From Nitrospiraceae bacterium (GTDB lineage: Bacteria; Nitrospirota; Thermodesulfovibrionia; UBA6902), in NCBI GenBank assembly GCA_003599275.1, contig QZJG01000051.1, positions 40,836 to 104,835 on the forward strand: DNA of 64,000 nucleotides, written 5' to 3'. Within the stretch, counting starts at the first letter, position 1. Each line of letters opens with the position of its first letter. The translations under genes and the position numbers were made by a program. This document shows positions 33,496-42,399 of this stretch, in pieces. The notes beneath the pieces are model-generated. The model had not been told where the DNA came from. It saw only the letters and a program-made list of their open reading frames with translations, and searched no databases.

Positions 33496-36336
33496 TCATT
33501 TTCTCCTTAATACCCATTTCCTCAACTCCTCGGCGAACAAAAGCATCAGGCAAAACGGGACAAGGGCCAGCCACACATTCAATCCCACCGGTGCGGTATC
33601 AAATACTTTATTTCCCCATGGATGATAAACAATGAAAGCAGTCAAAATTATCTCGGAGACAATGCCGAGCAGGATCAATTTGTTTGAAAAGAAACCGAGT
33701 CTGAAAACGGATTCACGCGACGAGCGGCAGGCGAATACATTAGCGATCTGCATGATCACAATTCCCAGAAACGTCGCGGTAGTCGCCTGACGGGCCAGCA
33801 GATTTCCGGACGGCAGATCCATGCCCCACTGCCACCCGCCCTGAAAAAGCACATGGAAATAAACGAACAAAACGCCGATCGTGCTTATCAAGCCCAGAAA
33901 TATGTAGCCTCTGAACAGCACAACCCGGTCTATCAGTCCCTGCTTTTCAGGTCTCGGCGGATACTCCATGATATTGGCCTCAGGTTTTTCAATGCCCAAT
34001 GCAAGTGCGGGAATCGTCTCTGTGCCAAGATCAATTGCGAGTATTTGCATCACTGTCAGGGGAAGCGGGATTTTGAAGATCGCAAACATGATATACGGAA
34101 TGACCTCCGGTGTCAGATGGGCGAAGATGTACGTCATGAACTTCCTGATGTTCTCAAAGATCGCCCTGCCTTCTTCAATGGCATTTACGATTGAGGCAAA
34201 ATTATCGTCAAGCAAAACCATATCCGCGGCCTCGCGTGCAACGTCTGTTCCGGTCATTCCCATGGCAATGCCGATGTTGGCCTTCTTTAACGCAGGCGCG
34301 TCATTGACCCCGTCGCCTGTGACCGCGACCCTCTCTCCTTCGTCCTCAAGGATAGAGACAATTCTCATCTTGTGCGCAGGCATCATCCGCGCGAATATGA
34401 TCTCAGGTGACAAAAGCCTCTCCCGCAGCACACTGTCCGGCATTGCATTCAACTCGTGCCCTTCAATTACTACAGGAGTATTCTTAACCAGCCCGATCTG
34501 TTTTGCTATCGCAGCCGCAGTCCTGCTCGCGTCGCCTGTGATCATGATGATCTTAATGCCCGCGCCCTGACATTTCTTTATCGCATCGGGGACTTCAGGT
34601 CTCGGTGGGTCTTCAAACCCCATAAGGCCGGCAAATGTCAGATTTGATTCGAGATTGTTTTTATCGGAGAACAGCTCTTCCTTGTCATTGCGAGCCGAGG
34701 GCGAAGCAATCTCCTCAATAAAGATTGCTTCGTCGCTGCCGCTCCTCGCAATGACATCTTTACGGACAGTCACTGTTTCTTTAAACGCAAACGCTATTAC
34801 CCTCAAGCCTTCATCCATCATTGAATGATACGTCTGCATAATGGAGCTCCTGTCATCATCGCTGATCGGCCTTTCTTCATTGTCTTCAAGTATCCGTGTG
34901 CAAAGCGGCAGGACGGTTTCAACAGCACCTTTAGTGAAAAGGGTCACCCCCCCTTCGCCCCCCCTTGACCCTTGACCCTTGATCCTCGCCCCTTGCCCCT
35001 TGCCCCTTGACCCTTCATACACCGTCGTCATCCTCTTCCTCTCAGAGTCAAAAGGTATCTCATAAATTCTCTCGGCCTTCAAATCTCCAATTGCTCCTCG
35101 CGCTGCCCTTAAGATAGCAACATCCGTCGGATCGCCCTTGTAATTTCCATTTTCAACCGTTGCGTTATTGCAAAGGCAGGCCGTTGTCATTAGCATGTTG
35201 AGGGAATTATTTTTCCTGAAAATCTCCCCTTCCCCCTCTTTTCGCTCTACTCCCTCCTCCCTACGCCCTACACCCTGCCTTTGCTCCTGTCTTTCCAACG
35301 TCCATACTCTCTCCACCTCCATCCTGTTCTGCGTCAGTGTCCCCGTCTTGTCTGTGCAGATGACCGTTACGGAACCGAGGGTTTCAACTGATGTAAGGGT
35401 TTTTATCAGCGCCTTCTTCTTTGCCATTCTCTGGCTTCCCATTGCAAGCGATAGGGTGACGGTTGGCAAAAGCCCTTCAGGCACATTGGCAATGATGATA
35501 CCGATTGCAAAGAGGAAGTTCTGCCAGAAGTCCCTGCCGATAAAAAAACCGAGGGAAAAAAAGAACACCCCGGTTGCCATCGCGATGACCGCGACTATCC
35601 TCGTCACCCTGATGATCTCTTTCTGAAGAGGGCCCAGCCTCTCCTGCACCCCTCCGGTAAGATGCGCTATCTTGCCGAATTCCGTGGACATGCCGGTGGC
35701 GTATGTCACAGCCCGGCCCATGCCGCTTACAACAAGCGTGCCTGCAAAGACGATATTGGGGCTCTCAAAGTAATCCCCGTTAAAGGCCTCATGACTGCGA
35801 AGTCTCGCATCCGATTCCCCTGTGAGCGGGGCATTGTTCACCATCAACCTGTTTGCTTCAATGAGCCGCGCGTCAGCAGGGACTTTGTCACCTTCGCTCA
35901 ACAGTATCAAATCACCGGGAACTACATTCTCTGCCCGGATATCCTGTGACTGGCCTTCGCGAATCACTTTTACATTAAAGGGTAAAAGTTCTTTCAATGC
36001 CTCGATTGCCTTCTCCGCGCGATATTCCTGGATGAACGTAAAGATGGCATTAATGATTATGACCCCGATTATCGCTATTCCGAGGGAGAGCAGCCCTTCG
36101 CCGGGCTGAAAATACCCGGACAGAAAACAGAGTCCAGCAGCAAACCAGAGAAGAACGGCAAAGAAATGTGTGAACTGGGCCATGAACTTTTTGTACAGGG
36201 GCGATTTTCCGGCTTCCTTTATCTCGTTCAGCCCGTATTCATGAAGCCTCTTGACGGCCTCTGCTTCGGCAAGCCCCGTGGCGGATGTAAGCAGGCTCTT
36301 CAGTACCGCGTCTTTTGAGAGGTTGTGAATGTTCAT
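33496..36336 (-). CDS. Cation-transporting P-type ATPase (type II) carrying three in-frame repeat insertions
   Basis: About 946 residues from the ATG at 36336. P-type ATPase landmarks are intact: LTGESDAR (actuator), VPEGLLPTVTLSLAMGSQ (TM4), ICTDKTGTLTQNRMEV (phosphorylation site ~333), MITGD, VAVTGDGVNDAPALKKANIG, and ten or so membrane helices with a cation-ATPase C-domain. This suggests Ca2+ or Mg2+ class transport. In the nucleotide-binding domain three stretches look foreign: RREEGVERKEGEGE (~355-368), SRGKGQGARIKGQGSRGGEG (~441-464) and VIARSGSDEAIFIEEIASPS (~527-551). Each is the translation of a different intergenic repeat family. All three keep the frame open. Whether the enzyme still works is unknown. 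Confidence 0.88.
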   Translation of the reverse strand: MNIHNLSKDAVLKSLLTSATGLAEAEAVKRLHEYGLNEIKEAGKSPLYKKFMAQFTHFFAVLLWFAAGLCFLSGYFQPGEGLLSLGIAIIGVIIINAIFTFIQEYRAEKAIEALKELLPFNVKVIREGQSQDIRAENVVPGDLILLSEGDKVPADARLIEANRLMVNNAPLTGESDARLRSHEAFNGDYFESPNIVFAGTLVVSGMGRAVTYATGMSTEFGKIAHLTGGVQERLGPLQKEIIRVTRIVAVIAMATGVFFFSLGFFIGRDFWQNFLFAIGIIIANVPEGLLPTVTLSLAMGSQRMAKKKALIKTLTSVETLGSVTVICTDKTGTLTQNRMEVERVWTLERQEQRQGVGRREEGVERKEGEGEIFRKNNSLNMLMTTACLCNNATVENGNYKGDPTDVAILRAARGAIGDLKAERIYEIPFDSERKRMTTVYEGSRGKGQGARIKGQGSRGGEGGVTLFTKGAVETVLPLCTRILEDNEERPISDDDRSSIMQTYHSMMDEGLRVIAFAFKETVTVRKDVIARSGSDEAIFIEEIASPSARNDKEELFSDKNNLESNLTFAGLMGFEDPPRPEVPDAIKKCQGAGIKIIMITGDASRTAAAIAKQIGLVKNTPVVIEGHELNAMPDSVLRERLLSPEIIFARMMPAHKMRIVSILEDEGERVAVTGDGVNDAPALKKANIGIAMGMTGTDVAREAADMVLLDDNFASIVNAIEEGRAIFENIRKFMTYIFAHLTPEVIPYIMFAIFKIPLPLTVMQILAIDLGTETIPALALGIEKPEANIMEYPPRPEKQGLIDRVVLFRGYIFLGLISTIGVLFVYFHVLFQGGWQWGMDLPSGNLLARQATTATFLGIVIMQIANVFACRSSRESVFRLGFFSNKLILLGIVSEIILTAFIVYHPWGNKVFDTAPVGLNVWLALVPFCLMLLFAEELRKWVLRRK
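34683..34756. repeat. TGTCATTGCGAG palindrome inserted in the P-type ATPase gene
   Basis: TGTCATTGCGAG (34683-34694) and CTCGCAATGACA (34745-34756) form a perfect 12-bp terminal inverted repeat with GAAGCAATCTC / GATTGCTTC inside. Copies between genes are at 38427-38504 and 49282-49354. Confidence 0.85.
34947..35016. repeat. GACCCTTGACCCTTG / GCCCCTTG tandem-word repeat inside the ATPase gene
   Basis: Short 7- to 8-base words (CCCTTGA, CCCTTGC) repeat about seven times. A related run, GGCCAGGGGCCAGGGG (36353 onward), lies just upstream of this same gene's start. Confidence 0.75.
35222..35282. repeat. CTCCCTACGCCCTACACCC word repeat inside the ATPase gene
   Basis: The words CTACTCCCTCC and CCCTACACCCT match one arm of the intergenic palindromes at 19083-19150 and 46726-46792. 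Only one arm is present here. Confidence 0.65.
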
Positions 36337-36553
36337 AATAAAAAAAAGGGGCCAGGGGCCAGGGGCCGGGGGCAAGGGTCAATAAAGACAAAGAACAGGG
36401 ATGCCGACGAAGGATTTCGGTGCGACACCTTATGAAAAAAGACCTCGAATCTCAGCAAAAGACCATATCTGTTAACTGAAAAGACAGAATGCAAATTATC
36501 CTGTCGATCAGAGAAATCCTGAGACGCGCTCCCCGTTTTTTGCAAAGATTTTT

Positions 36554-37402
36554 TCACAAGGCCCCCTTCTTCCGTGCCCGAAAGATTATCAGATTGCACG
36601 GCGTTTCCCGTAAAACCTCTTCCACCGGGTTCCCCTTCATCAATGAGCTCAAAAGCGTCCTCTCGCTTGCGCCCATTACCACGAGGTCATTTCTTTTGTG
36701 CGCTGCTTCAACCGTTATTGCCCTCGCGATCCTTCCATGCCCTGTCTTTTTCTCATGGGGGATTTTATACCTGTTTAAATGCTCCCGGAATTCCTCGACG
36801 TCTTTGGGAATACGCTGCTCCCTCTGAAACGGCGTCAGATAAAGCTCCCCGTGGAAAAAACCTGTAATGGGCTTATGCAGATGAAAAAGAGTTACCGGAG
36901 AATTAAACCCCTCCGCAAGCCGGGCCGTGAAATACGCCCTTTCTTCAAGGTCCGTCAGCCTGCCGCGCAAGGGCACAAGTATGTTCTTAAGATGAAGGCC
37001 TCCCATCTTTACCACTCTTACCATCGCGACTGAACACGGAAGCTTCATCATAAGCTGTCTCGAAAGGGTTTTTATAAAAAAGCGCTTCATTACATCTTCC
37101 CTCCTTGTGGCTGCAAAGACAATGTCAACATTGTGCTCCCTTACAAGCGCGGTTATGTTTTTCACGGGCTCTCCGCTTTCAATGATGTTTTCAACTTCAA
37201 TGCCGTTACTTTCAGCCTCAATGAAGAGTCTCTCAAGCGCGGCCTCCGCGTGCCTTAATTTATCTTTATGAATGTTCTCTTCTGCAATGAATGCGAGGAA
37301 GAGTTTTGCATGGCATGTTTTCGAGAGGGCCAGGGCGTAACGGGCGGCTATTTCCGAATTTGAGAATTCGTTTACCGCAGCGAGGACTTTTCTGTACGTC
37401 AT
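36554..37402 (-). CDS. Tandem universal stress protein (two UspA domains)
   Basis: 282 residues comprising two UspA folds (~1-140 and ~145-282). The first starts YRKVLAAVNEFSNSEIAARY. The second has LKNILVPLRG and the ATP-site-like VVMGASERTLLSSLMKGNPV, ending CNLIIFR, close to the G-2x-G-9x-G(S/T) motif. Tandem Usps are often stress-induced nucleotide-binding proteins. Directly upstream of the cation ATPase gene (~217 bases apart, same strand), with repeat sequences between. Confidence 0.88.
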   Translation of the reverse strand: MTYRKVLAAVNEFSNSEIAARYALALSKTCHAKLFLAFIAEENIHKDKLRHAEAALERLFIEAESNGIEVENIIESGEPVKNITALVREHNVDIVFAATRREDVMKRFFIKTLSRQLMMKLPCSVAMVRVVKMGGLHLKNILVPLRGRLTDLEERAYFTARLAEGFNSPVTLFHLHKPITGFFHGELYLTPFQREQRIPKDVEEFREHLNRYKIPHEKKTGHGRIARAITVEAAHKRNDLVVMGASERTLLSSLMKGNPVEEVLRETPCNLIIFRARKKGAL

Positions 37403-37453
37403 ATGTCTTATATATTATTATTGCGCCTGACTGTCAATATTCCCGGCCGCAAA

Positions 37454-37482
37454 TTGACATCTAAAACTGCATAAGTTTATTA
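37454..37482 (+). promoter_or_regulatory. Candidate thyX promoter
   Basis: TTGACA (37454-37459) with an AT-rich -10 (TTATTA, 37477-37482) at 17 bases. About 105 bases upstream of the thyX start, in the gap between divergent uspA and thyX genes. Confidence 0.4.
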
Positions 37483-37586
37483 TTTAGGCATCCTTAATCT
37501 TGAAATCATGCAGCCGCAAGCTTCAGTGCGCTTCAGCGGAATAAAACAGTCACCCGAAGTTTGCTGCTGCAAAAAGAGGAGCCCTT

Positions 37587-38333
37587 ATGTCAGAAGCAAA
37601 GCTGAAAGTAATACTCCTTCGTCATACGCCCAATCCTGAAGAGACTGTGGCAATGGCCGCAAAGCTCTGTTACAGCCCCACAGGCATCGAGTCGCTTAAA
37701 GACAAAATCGAGGCCAAAGACCAGAAGGCATTTGTTGAGAAACTCGTGAAGATGGGACACATGAGTCCCATTGAGCACCCGTCTTTTACTTTCGCCGTAG
37801 AGGGCATATCGAGGGCCTGCTCACACCAGCTCGTCAGACACAGGCTCGCCTCATTCAGCCAGCAGTCGCAGCGGTATGTGTCCGAGAAGTCGGAAGTAAA
37901 AGAGACTTTTGAGTATATAATCCCCCCGCTTATAGCTGAGGATCAAGAGGCAAAGAAAGTATTTGAAGACTTCATGAATGAAGCACAAAAGACTTATGAC
38001 TTTTTGGTTGAGAAGCTGAATGAAAAAGGAATAAAAGGCGAGTCAGCCAATCAGGACGCCCGTTTCATCCTGCCCAACGCAGCAGAGACCAAGATCATGG
38101 TCACGATGAACGCGAGAGAGCTGCTCCATTTTTTCAGACAGAGGTGCTGCGAGCGCGCCCAGTGGGAGATAAGGCAGATGGCGGAGGAAATGTTAAAGCT
38201 TGTCAGGGAAGTGGCCCCTACCATATTTCACAAAGCCGGGCCGGGGTGCCTCTATACGCCCTGCCCCGAAGGCGAGTACTCCTGCGGAAAGATAAAGGAA
38301 GTCAGGGAACGATACGGCGTCAAAGGAAGTTAG
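37587..38333 (+). CDS. thyX: FAD-dependent thymidylate synthase
   Basis: 248 residues. The ThyX motif RHRLASFSQQSQRY (RHRxxSxxxxSxR) is intact at ~88-101, and the C-terminal half has NARELLHFFRQRCCERAQWE and IRQMAEEM. The enzyme makes dTMP from dUMP with methylene-THF and FADH2, and replaces ThyA in many anaerobes. Good GAGGAG ribosome site. The folate substrate is shared with the acs genes further on, though no operon link is visible. Confidence 0.96.
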   Translation: MSEAKLKVILLRHTPNPEETVAMAAKLCYSPTGIESLKDKIEAKDQKAFVEKLVKMGHMSPIEHPSFTFAVEGISRACSHQLVRHRLASFSQQSQRYVSEKSEVKETFEYIIPPLIAEDQEAKKVFEDFMNEAQKTYDFLVEKLNEKGIKGESANQDARFILPNAAETKIMVTMNARELLHFFRQRCCERAQWEIRQMAEEMLKLVREVAPTIFHKAGPGCLYTPCPEGEYSCGKIKEVRERYGVKGS

Positions 38334-38426
38334 ATGGCTCTCCAGCGCGTCAAAAGAACGACCCTCGATACGTCAAATTATTATCAAGTGAAATGATCTG
38401 TTTTCTGGTAGAAGTCAATATCTTCC

Positions 38427-38504
38427 TGTCATTGCGAGCACCCGAAGGGGGCATGGCAATCTCTCAATAAAACGGGATTGCTTCGGCTTCGCCTCGCAAT
38501 GACA
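38427..38504. repeat. TGTCATTGCGAG palindromic repeat
   Basis: Perfect 12-bp terminal inverted repeats (38427-38438 and 38493-38504), total 78 bases, in the 38334-38690 gap. Same family as 34683-34756 and 49282-49354. The rest of the gap holds the PilZ promoter and no gene. Confidence 0.85.
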
Positions 38505-38624
38505 TCAATGAATCGCTCAATTCAGGTATCAACTAAAATACGCCTCTCTTCCGGCAAATAAATAATTTTCATGATGGCACTGAACTTGCTATCCCTAACA
38601 TTGGGAAAGGAAAGAAAATATTCT

Positions 38625-38653
38625 TTGAAAGTCGGTTGGTATTGTGGTATAAA
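38625..38653 (+). promoter_or_regulatory. Promoter of the PilZ gene pair
   Basis: TTGAAA (38625-38630), 17-base spacer, TATAAA (38648-38653); about 37 bases upstream of the first PilZ start codon. Good match and ideal spacing. Confidence 0.65.
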
Positions 38654-38690
38654 AGGTATACGCTGAATTGACTATCGGGGATTACAACTG

Positions 38691-39035
38691 ATGGACAGAA
38701 GAAAATACATACGTTTCGATGTGCCGCTCAATGTTATGTTCAAAACAGACGGCAACGGGGCCGGATATTTTGAAGGCGTTACCAGGAACTTTTCCCGCGA
38801 CGGATGCTGTATTGAATCAAAAAATATCAACGTGAAATTATATGAGACCATGCAACTGCAGGTAAAACATCCTACGAGAGACATGTTTGTCTCCTTGTCC
38901 GGCGATATAGTGTGGAAGCAGGAGATAAAGGACAGGTGCCTGGCTGGAATAAGACTGCTGATGATGGACAAAGAAGCGAAGAGCGAGATACTGGACTTTG
39001 CCTATGACATGTGGTTGGAAAAAAATCTGAAGTGA
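38691..39035 (+). CDS. PilZ domain protein
   Basis: 114 residues, a stand-alone PilZ domain. The start MDRRKYIRFDVPLNVMF gives the RxxxR c-di-GMP loop (R3...R8 region) and TRNFSRDGCCIESKN gives the (D/N)xSxxG motif in slightly altered form. It is likely a c-di-GMP effector acting on surface motility, envelope or polysaccharide functions. A second PilZ gene follows 49 bases downstream. Confidence 0.86.
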   Translation: MDRRKYIRFDVPLNVMFKTDGNGAGYFEGVTRNFSRDGCCIESKNINVKLYETMQLQVKHPTRDMFVSLSGDIVWKQEIKDRCLAGIRLLMMDKEAKSEILDFAYDMWLEKNLK

Positions 39036-39084
39036 ATTCCGGCCTTCTTTTGGAGGCGAATTCAGTCTGATCCGGGAAAGCGTC

Positions 39085-39396
39085 ATGCAACGAAGGGCCT
39101 ATGAGAGAATACCCGCAAACATAAACGTAAGGTTCTACTGCTGCGACACTGACTATAACGGAATCATCAGGGACATCTCTGAAAACGGAATGTTTATTGC
39201 CACAAGTGATATGCGCTTTCCGTTTGATTCGAGGCTCGATATAATCATCCCCCTGGAAGAAAAACTATTAAAAGTCCCGGTGAAGGTAATCAGAATAACG
39301 AAGTCGAGTACTGTATTTGACGGCCTGGGCGTCGAGCTTCTGGACCATCACCATGACTTCATGGAGCTTGTCGACAGCCTCAAGACCGGACCTTAA
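39085..39396 (+). CDS. PilZ domain protein
   Basis: 103 residues. QRRAYERIPANINVRF carries the RxxxR motif at the N-terminus and IRDISENGMFIATSD is a near-consensus DxSxxG motif; VKVIRITKSS and VFDGLGVELL complete the barrel. It is a paralogue of the preceding protein rather than a close duplicate. It should bind c-di-GMP. No output partner is visible. Confidence 0.87.
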   Translation: MQRRAYERIPANINVRFYCCDTDYNGIIRDISENGMFIATSDMRFPFDSRLDIIIPLEEKLLKVPVKVIRITKSSTVFDGLGVELLDHHHDFMELVDSLKTGP

Positions 39397-39463
39397 ACGC
39401 CGGTCCATCCCTTCACTTGCCCCGTCTTGATTAAATATTTCTCAAGCATTAATCTAAAAACGT

Positions 39464-40231
39464 ATGGCATACGTAATTGCATTTGCAGGCAAAGGAGGCA
39501 CCGGCAAGACGACCATTGCCGCTCTTACAGTCCGCTTCCTTATTGAAAAGAAACATAAACCCGTACTCGCTGTCGATGCAGACAGCAACTCCTGTCTCAA
39601 TGAGGCCCTCGGGGTACCGGTACATGCAACGATCGGCGGTTTGCGCGAAGAGTCTCTTGCTAAAATACGCAGCGGCGCCGAACGACCCGGAGGAATGAGC
39701 ATGGAGCAGTTGTTTGACTATCAGGTCCAGCAGTCTGTTATTGAAGCCAGGGGGTTTGATCTCATGGTAATGGGCAGGCCGGAGGGGCCCGGCTGTTACT
39801 GCGCGGCAAATAACATAATCCGGAAATACACCGATAAACTCTCCGACAAATATCCTTATGTTGTGATAGACAACGAGGCGGGGATGGAGCATTTAAGCAG
39901 AAGGACAACGCATAAGGTAGACCTTTTGCTCATCATAAGCGACCCGACGCAAAAAGGTCTTCAGACCGCCAGGAGGATAAACAGCCTCGTAGACGAGCTT
40001 GCATTAGACATAGAAAGACGCGAGCTTGTTGTTAACAGGATATCTGACGATAACTTCGATAAACTGAAAAATGTGTCGGGCGGTCTGCCTTTTGAGAATA
40101 TCTTTAATGTCCCCGATGATGAAAATATATTCAACCTCGACCTCGAAGGAAAACCGGTCTTCGCCCTACCCTCCGGTTCCATCGCCGTAAAGACGGTGTT
40201 CGGAATACTGGACTCCTGCAGGATTCCGTAA
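39464..40231 (+). CDS. cooC: CODH nickel-insertion ATPase CooC
   Basis: 255 residues, a MinD/ParA-type P-loop ATPase with deviant Walker A GKGGTGKTT (9-17). The CooC-specific CxC motif is in GPGCYCAANN (~106-115). It ends with the SIMIBI domain and conserved NRISDD. CooC dimers use ATP and bind nickel through the CxC to mature CODH. It precedes the acs genes on the same strand, which supports the role. No ribosome site is obvious. Confidence 0.92.
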   Translation: MAYVIAFAGKGGTGKTTIAALTVRFLIEKKHKPVLAVDADSNSCLNEALGVPVHATIGGLREESLAKIRSGAERPGGMSMEQLFDYQVQQSVIEARGFDLMVMGRPEGPGCYCAANNIIRKYTDKLSDKYPYVVIDNEAGMEHLSRRTTHKVDLLLIISDPTQKGLQTARRINSLVDELALDIERRELVVNRISDDNFDKLKNVSGGLPFENIFNVPDDENIFNLDLEGKPVFALPSGSIAVKTVFGILDSCRIP

Positions 40232-40367
40232 GCCGCATTTCTCACTCAATAATATCTTTCAATATTGAACGGATTTCAACAGCAGCACCTTCCACTTGCC
40301 TTTCTTTTTACGCCCTTTATTTAAAATTCTTATTATCAAATAATAGTGCTATTTTTTGCTTTTTCCA

Positions 40368-40376
40368 TGTTATAAT
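40368..40376 (+). promoter_or_regulatory. Extended -10 promoter upstream of acsE
   Basis: TGTTATAAT is a perfect extended -10 (TGnTATAAT) 72 bases upstream of the acsE start codon. A -35 is not evident, as is common with extended -10 promoters. A small AT-rich hairpin (TATTAT-CAA-ATAATA, ~40331) lies just upstream. Confidence 0.5.
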
Positions 40377-40448
40377 TTAAAACTTTTCTTCAACGTTTTT
40401 TGCTTAAATACGTAATCAAGTTTAAAACCCTAAGAAGGAGATAAAGGC

Positions 40449-41237
40449 ATGATCATCATAGGTGAAAAAATAAGCGTTATCGCCAAAAAGGTGAGAGAGG
40501 CGATGAACAGCCGCGATCCCAAACCCATTCAGGAGCTTGCCGAGGTGCAGTGGAAGGCAGGAGCGCATTACATTGACGTCAATACGGGGCCTGCGGAAGA
40601 AAAAGGCGAAGAGCTCATGACGTGGATGGTGGAGAGCATCCAGGAAAAGGTCCATGCCCCCCTCTGCCTCGATACTACAAATCAACAGGCGCTCGAAGCC
40701 GGTTTGAAAGCACATAATAATCAGTGGGGGAAACCTCTCATAAATTCCACTTCAAACGACCCCGAGCGTTTTATCATGCTCGAGCTTGCGGCAAAATACA
40801 ATTCACAAATAATCGCGCTTACAGTCGGCAAGGGCGGTCTGCCGGCCGATGCCGAGGAGAGATGCGGAATAGCCGCAGAAATGATGGCAAGGGCCGCCGA
40901 GTACGGTGTGCCGCTTGAAAATATCTTCCTTGATCCGCTCATACTTCAGGTCTGTACTACACAGGACCAGGCCATGCATTCAATCAAGGCGATCAAGATG
41001 TTCCAGGAGCTGAATGACCCTCCGATGAAGACAGTGGTCGGGCTCAGCAATATCTCAAACGGCGTTCCTAAAAATATGAGGGGCCTCATAGACAGGGTTT
41101 ATTTAACATTATTGATGTATGAGGGTCTTACGGCTGCAATCATGAACCCTCTTGATAAAGAACTTATGGATACAATGAAGACTACGGACGTGTTCCTGGG
41201 AAAGACGCTGTACGCTCATTCGTATCTGGAAATGTAA
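40449..41237 (+). CDS. acsE: 5-methyltetrahydrofolate:corrinoid/iron-sulfur protein methyltransferase
   Basis: 262 residues, a pterin-binding TIM barrel. Visible are IIIGEKISVIAKKVREAM, HYIDVNTGPAEEKGEEL, LCLDTTNQQALEAGL, INSTSNDPERF, LDPLILQVCTTQ and VVGLSNISNGVP, all typical of AcsE. It moves the methyl group from methyl-THF to the cobalt of the corrinoid protein encoded next by acsD and acsC. AAGGAG eight bases upstream. Confidence 0.95.
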   Translation: MIIIGEKISVIAKKVREAMNSRDPKPIQELAEVQWKAGAHYIDVNTGPAEEKGEELMTWMVESIQEKVHAPLCLDTTNQQALEAGLKAHNNQWGKPLINSTSNDPERFIMLELAAKYNSQIIALTVGKGGLPADAEERCGIAAEMMARAAEYGVPLENIFLDPLILQVCTTQDQAMHSIKAIKMFQELNDPPMKTVVGLSNISNGVPKNMRGLIDRVYLTLLMYEGLTAAIMNPLDKELMDTMKTTDVFLGKTLYAHSYLEM

Positions 41238-41244
41238 AAAAGAT

Positions 41245-41332
41245 CGTAGTCAGTAGCAAGTAGTTATTGGTCAGGGGGAAAACCTGCTGAAGTTTCTCCC
41301 TTAGCTACAAGCTGCTAACTACCCACTACTAA
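41245..41332. repeat. GTAGTTAGTAGC-word palindrome between acsE and acsD
   Basis: Left words GTAGTCAGTAGCAAGTAG (41247-41264) and right words TAGCTACAAGCTGCTAACTA pair imperfectly around AGGGGGAAAACC. Same family as 42301-42382 and 52341-52423. It ends a few bases before the acsD ribosome site. Confidence 0.8.
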
Positions 41333-41347
41333 ATTACGGAGGTTGAT

Positions 41348-42289
41348 ATGGCATACGTTGTTCCAAAAGAATCTTACAACGGCAAGGTGTTAAATGTTGA
41401 TTTCGGAAAAGGCGACAAGGCACTCGTCATCGGCGGTGAAAACGCCCTGCCCTTTCTGTCATTTGAAGGTGAATTGCCGAACCGTCCGGTAATAGCCTGT
41501 GAGATTCAGGACACCCCCCCGACGGATTGGCCGGAGACGGTCCGGAACGTATATAAGGATGTAAGCGGCGATCCTGTCACCTGGGCTAAATACTGCCAGA
41601 ATGATCTGAAGGCAAAGGCCATCGCGCTCAGGCTCGTAAGCACTCATCCCGACAGAGACAACCGTTCTGCCGAAGACGCGGCAAAGACAATAAAGGATGT
41701 CTTGTCGGCCATTAATGTCCCTCTTATAATTCTCGGTTCCAACCACATAGAAAAAGACGCGTCCGTTCTTGTTGCTGCAGCCGAAGCGGCCAGCGGTTAC
41801 AACTGTATAATCGGCAAGGCACAGGAAGGCAATTACAAAACCATCGTAGCGGCGGCCCTCGCCCACAATCATAAATTGATCGCGATGTCGGAGCTCGATA
41901 TAAATCTTGCCAAGCAGTTAAACATACTCATTACGCAGATGGGGTTCGACAAGGAAAAACTTATTACAGACCCAATGTGCTCCGCGCTCGGTTACGGTCT
42001 TGAATACACGTATTCGGTCATGGAAAGGATCAGGCTCGCGGGTCTGATGCAAAACGATGCGACCATGCAGCCGCCTATACTGGGCGACGTAGGGATGTAC
42101 GTGTGGAAGGTAAAAGAGACCGTTGCATCCGAAGCCGACGTCGCTGAATGGGGTCCGCTTGAAGAAAGAGGTACTGCCTGGGAAGCATTAACGGCGACTG
42201 CAATGCTCATTGCCGGCACAAACCTGTTGATAATGAGGCATCCGAAGGCGATTAGTATTGTTGAGAAGACGATAGCGGAATTAACATAA
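41348..42289 (+). CDS. acsD: Corrinoid/iron-sulfur protein small subunit (CODH/ACS delta)
   Basis: 313 residues, the TIM-barrel small subunit of the corrinoid iron-sulfur protein that carries the methyl group to acetyl-CoA synthase. Visible are GKGDKALVIGGENALPFLSF at the start, VPLIILGSNHIEKDASVL, and LITDPMCSALGYGLEYTYSV. It binds AcsC and interacts with AcsE and AcsB. Downstream of a palindromic element, with GGAGG eight bases before the ATG. Confidence 0.95.
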   Translation: MAYVVPKESYNGKVLNVDFGKGDKALVIGGENALPFLSFEGELPNRPVIACEIQDTPPTDWPETVRNVYKDVSGDPVTWAKYCQNDLKAKAIALRLVSTHPDRDNRSAEDAAKTIKDVLSAINVPLIILGSNHIEKDASVLVAAAEAASGYNCIIGKAQEGNYKTIVAAALAHNHKLIAMSELDINLAKQLNILITQMGFDKEKLITDPMCSALGYGLEYTYSVMERIRLAGLMQNDATMQPPILGDVGMYVWKVKETVASEADVAEWGPLEERGTAWEALTATAMLIAGTNLLIMRHPKAISIVEKTIAELT

Positions 42290-42300
42290 ATCGAAAGACA

Positions 42301-42382
42301 GTAGTTAGTAGCAGGTAGTTAGTAGCTAAGGGAGAGCTCATGGTCCTTCCCTTAACTACTGACTACTAACTGCTTACTACTA
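42301..42382. repeat. GTAGTTAGTAGC-word palindrome between acsD and acsC
   Basis: GTAGTTAGTAGCAGGTAG with AGTAGCTAAGGG on the left and CCCTTAACTACTGACTACTA with ACTGCTTACTAC on the right form a long hairpin with a ~20-base loop, immediately upstream of the acsC ribosome site. Confidence 0.85.
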
Positions 42383-42399
42383 ATTTACGGAGGTAAACA

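Noticed and set aside
41245..42382. CRISPR array or direct-repeat array in the acs gaps
   Set aside because: The repeated words form single imperfect palindromes with no regular spacers and no cas genes.
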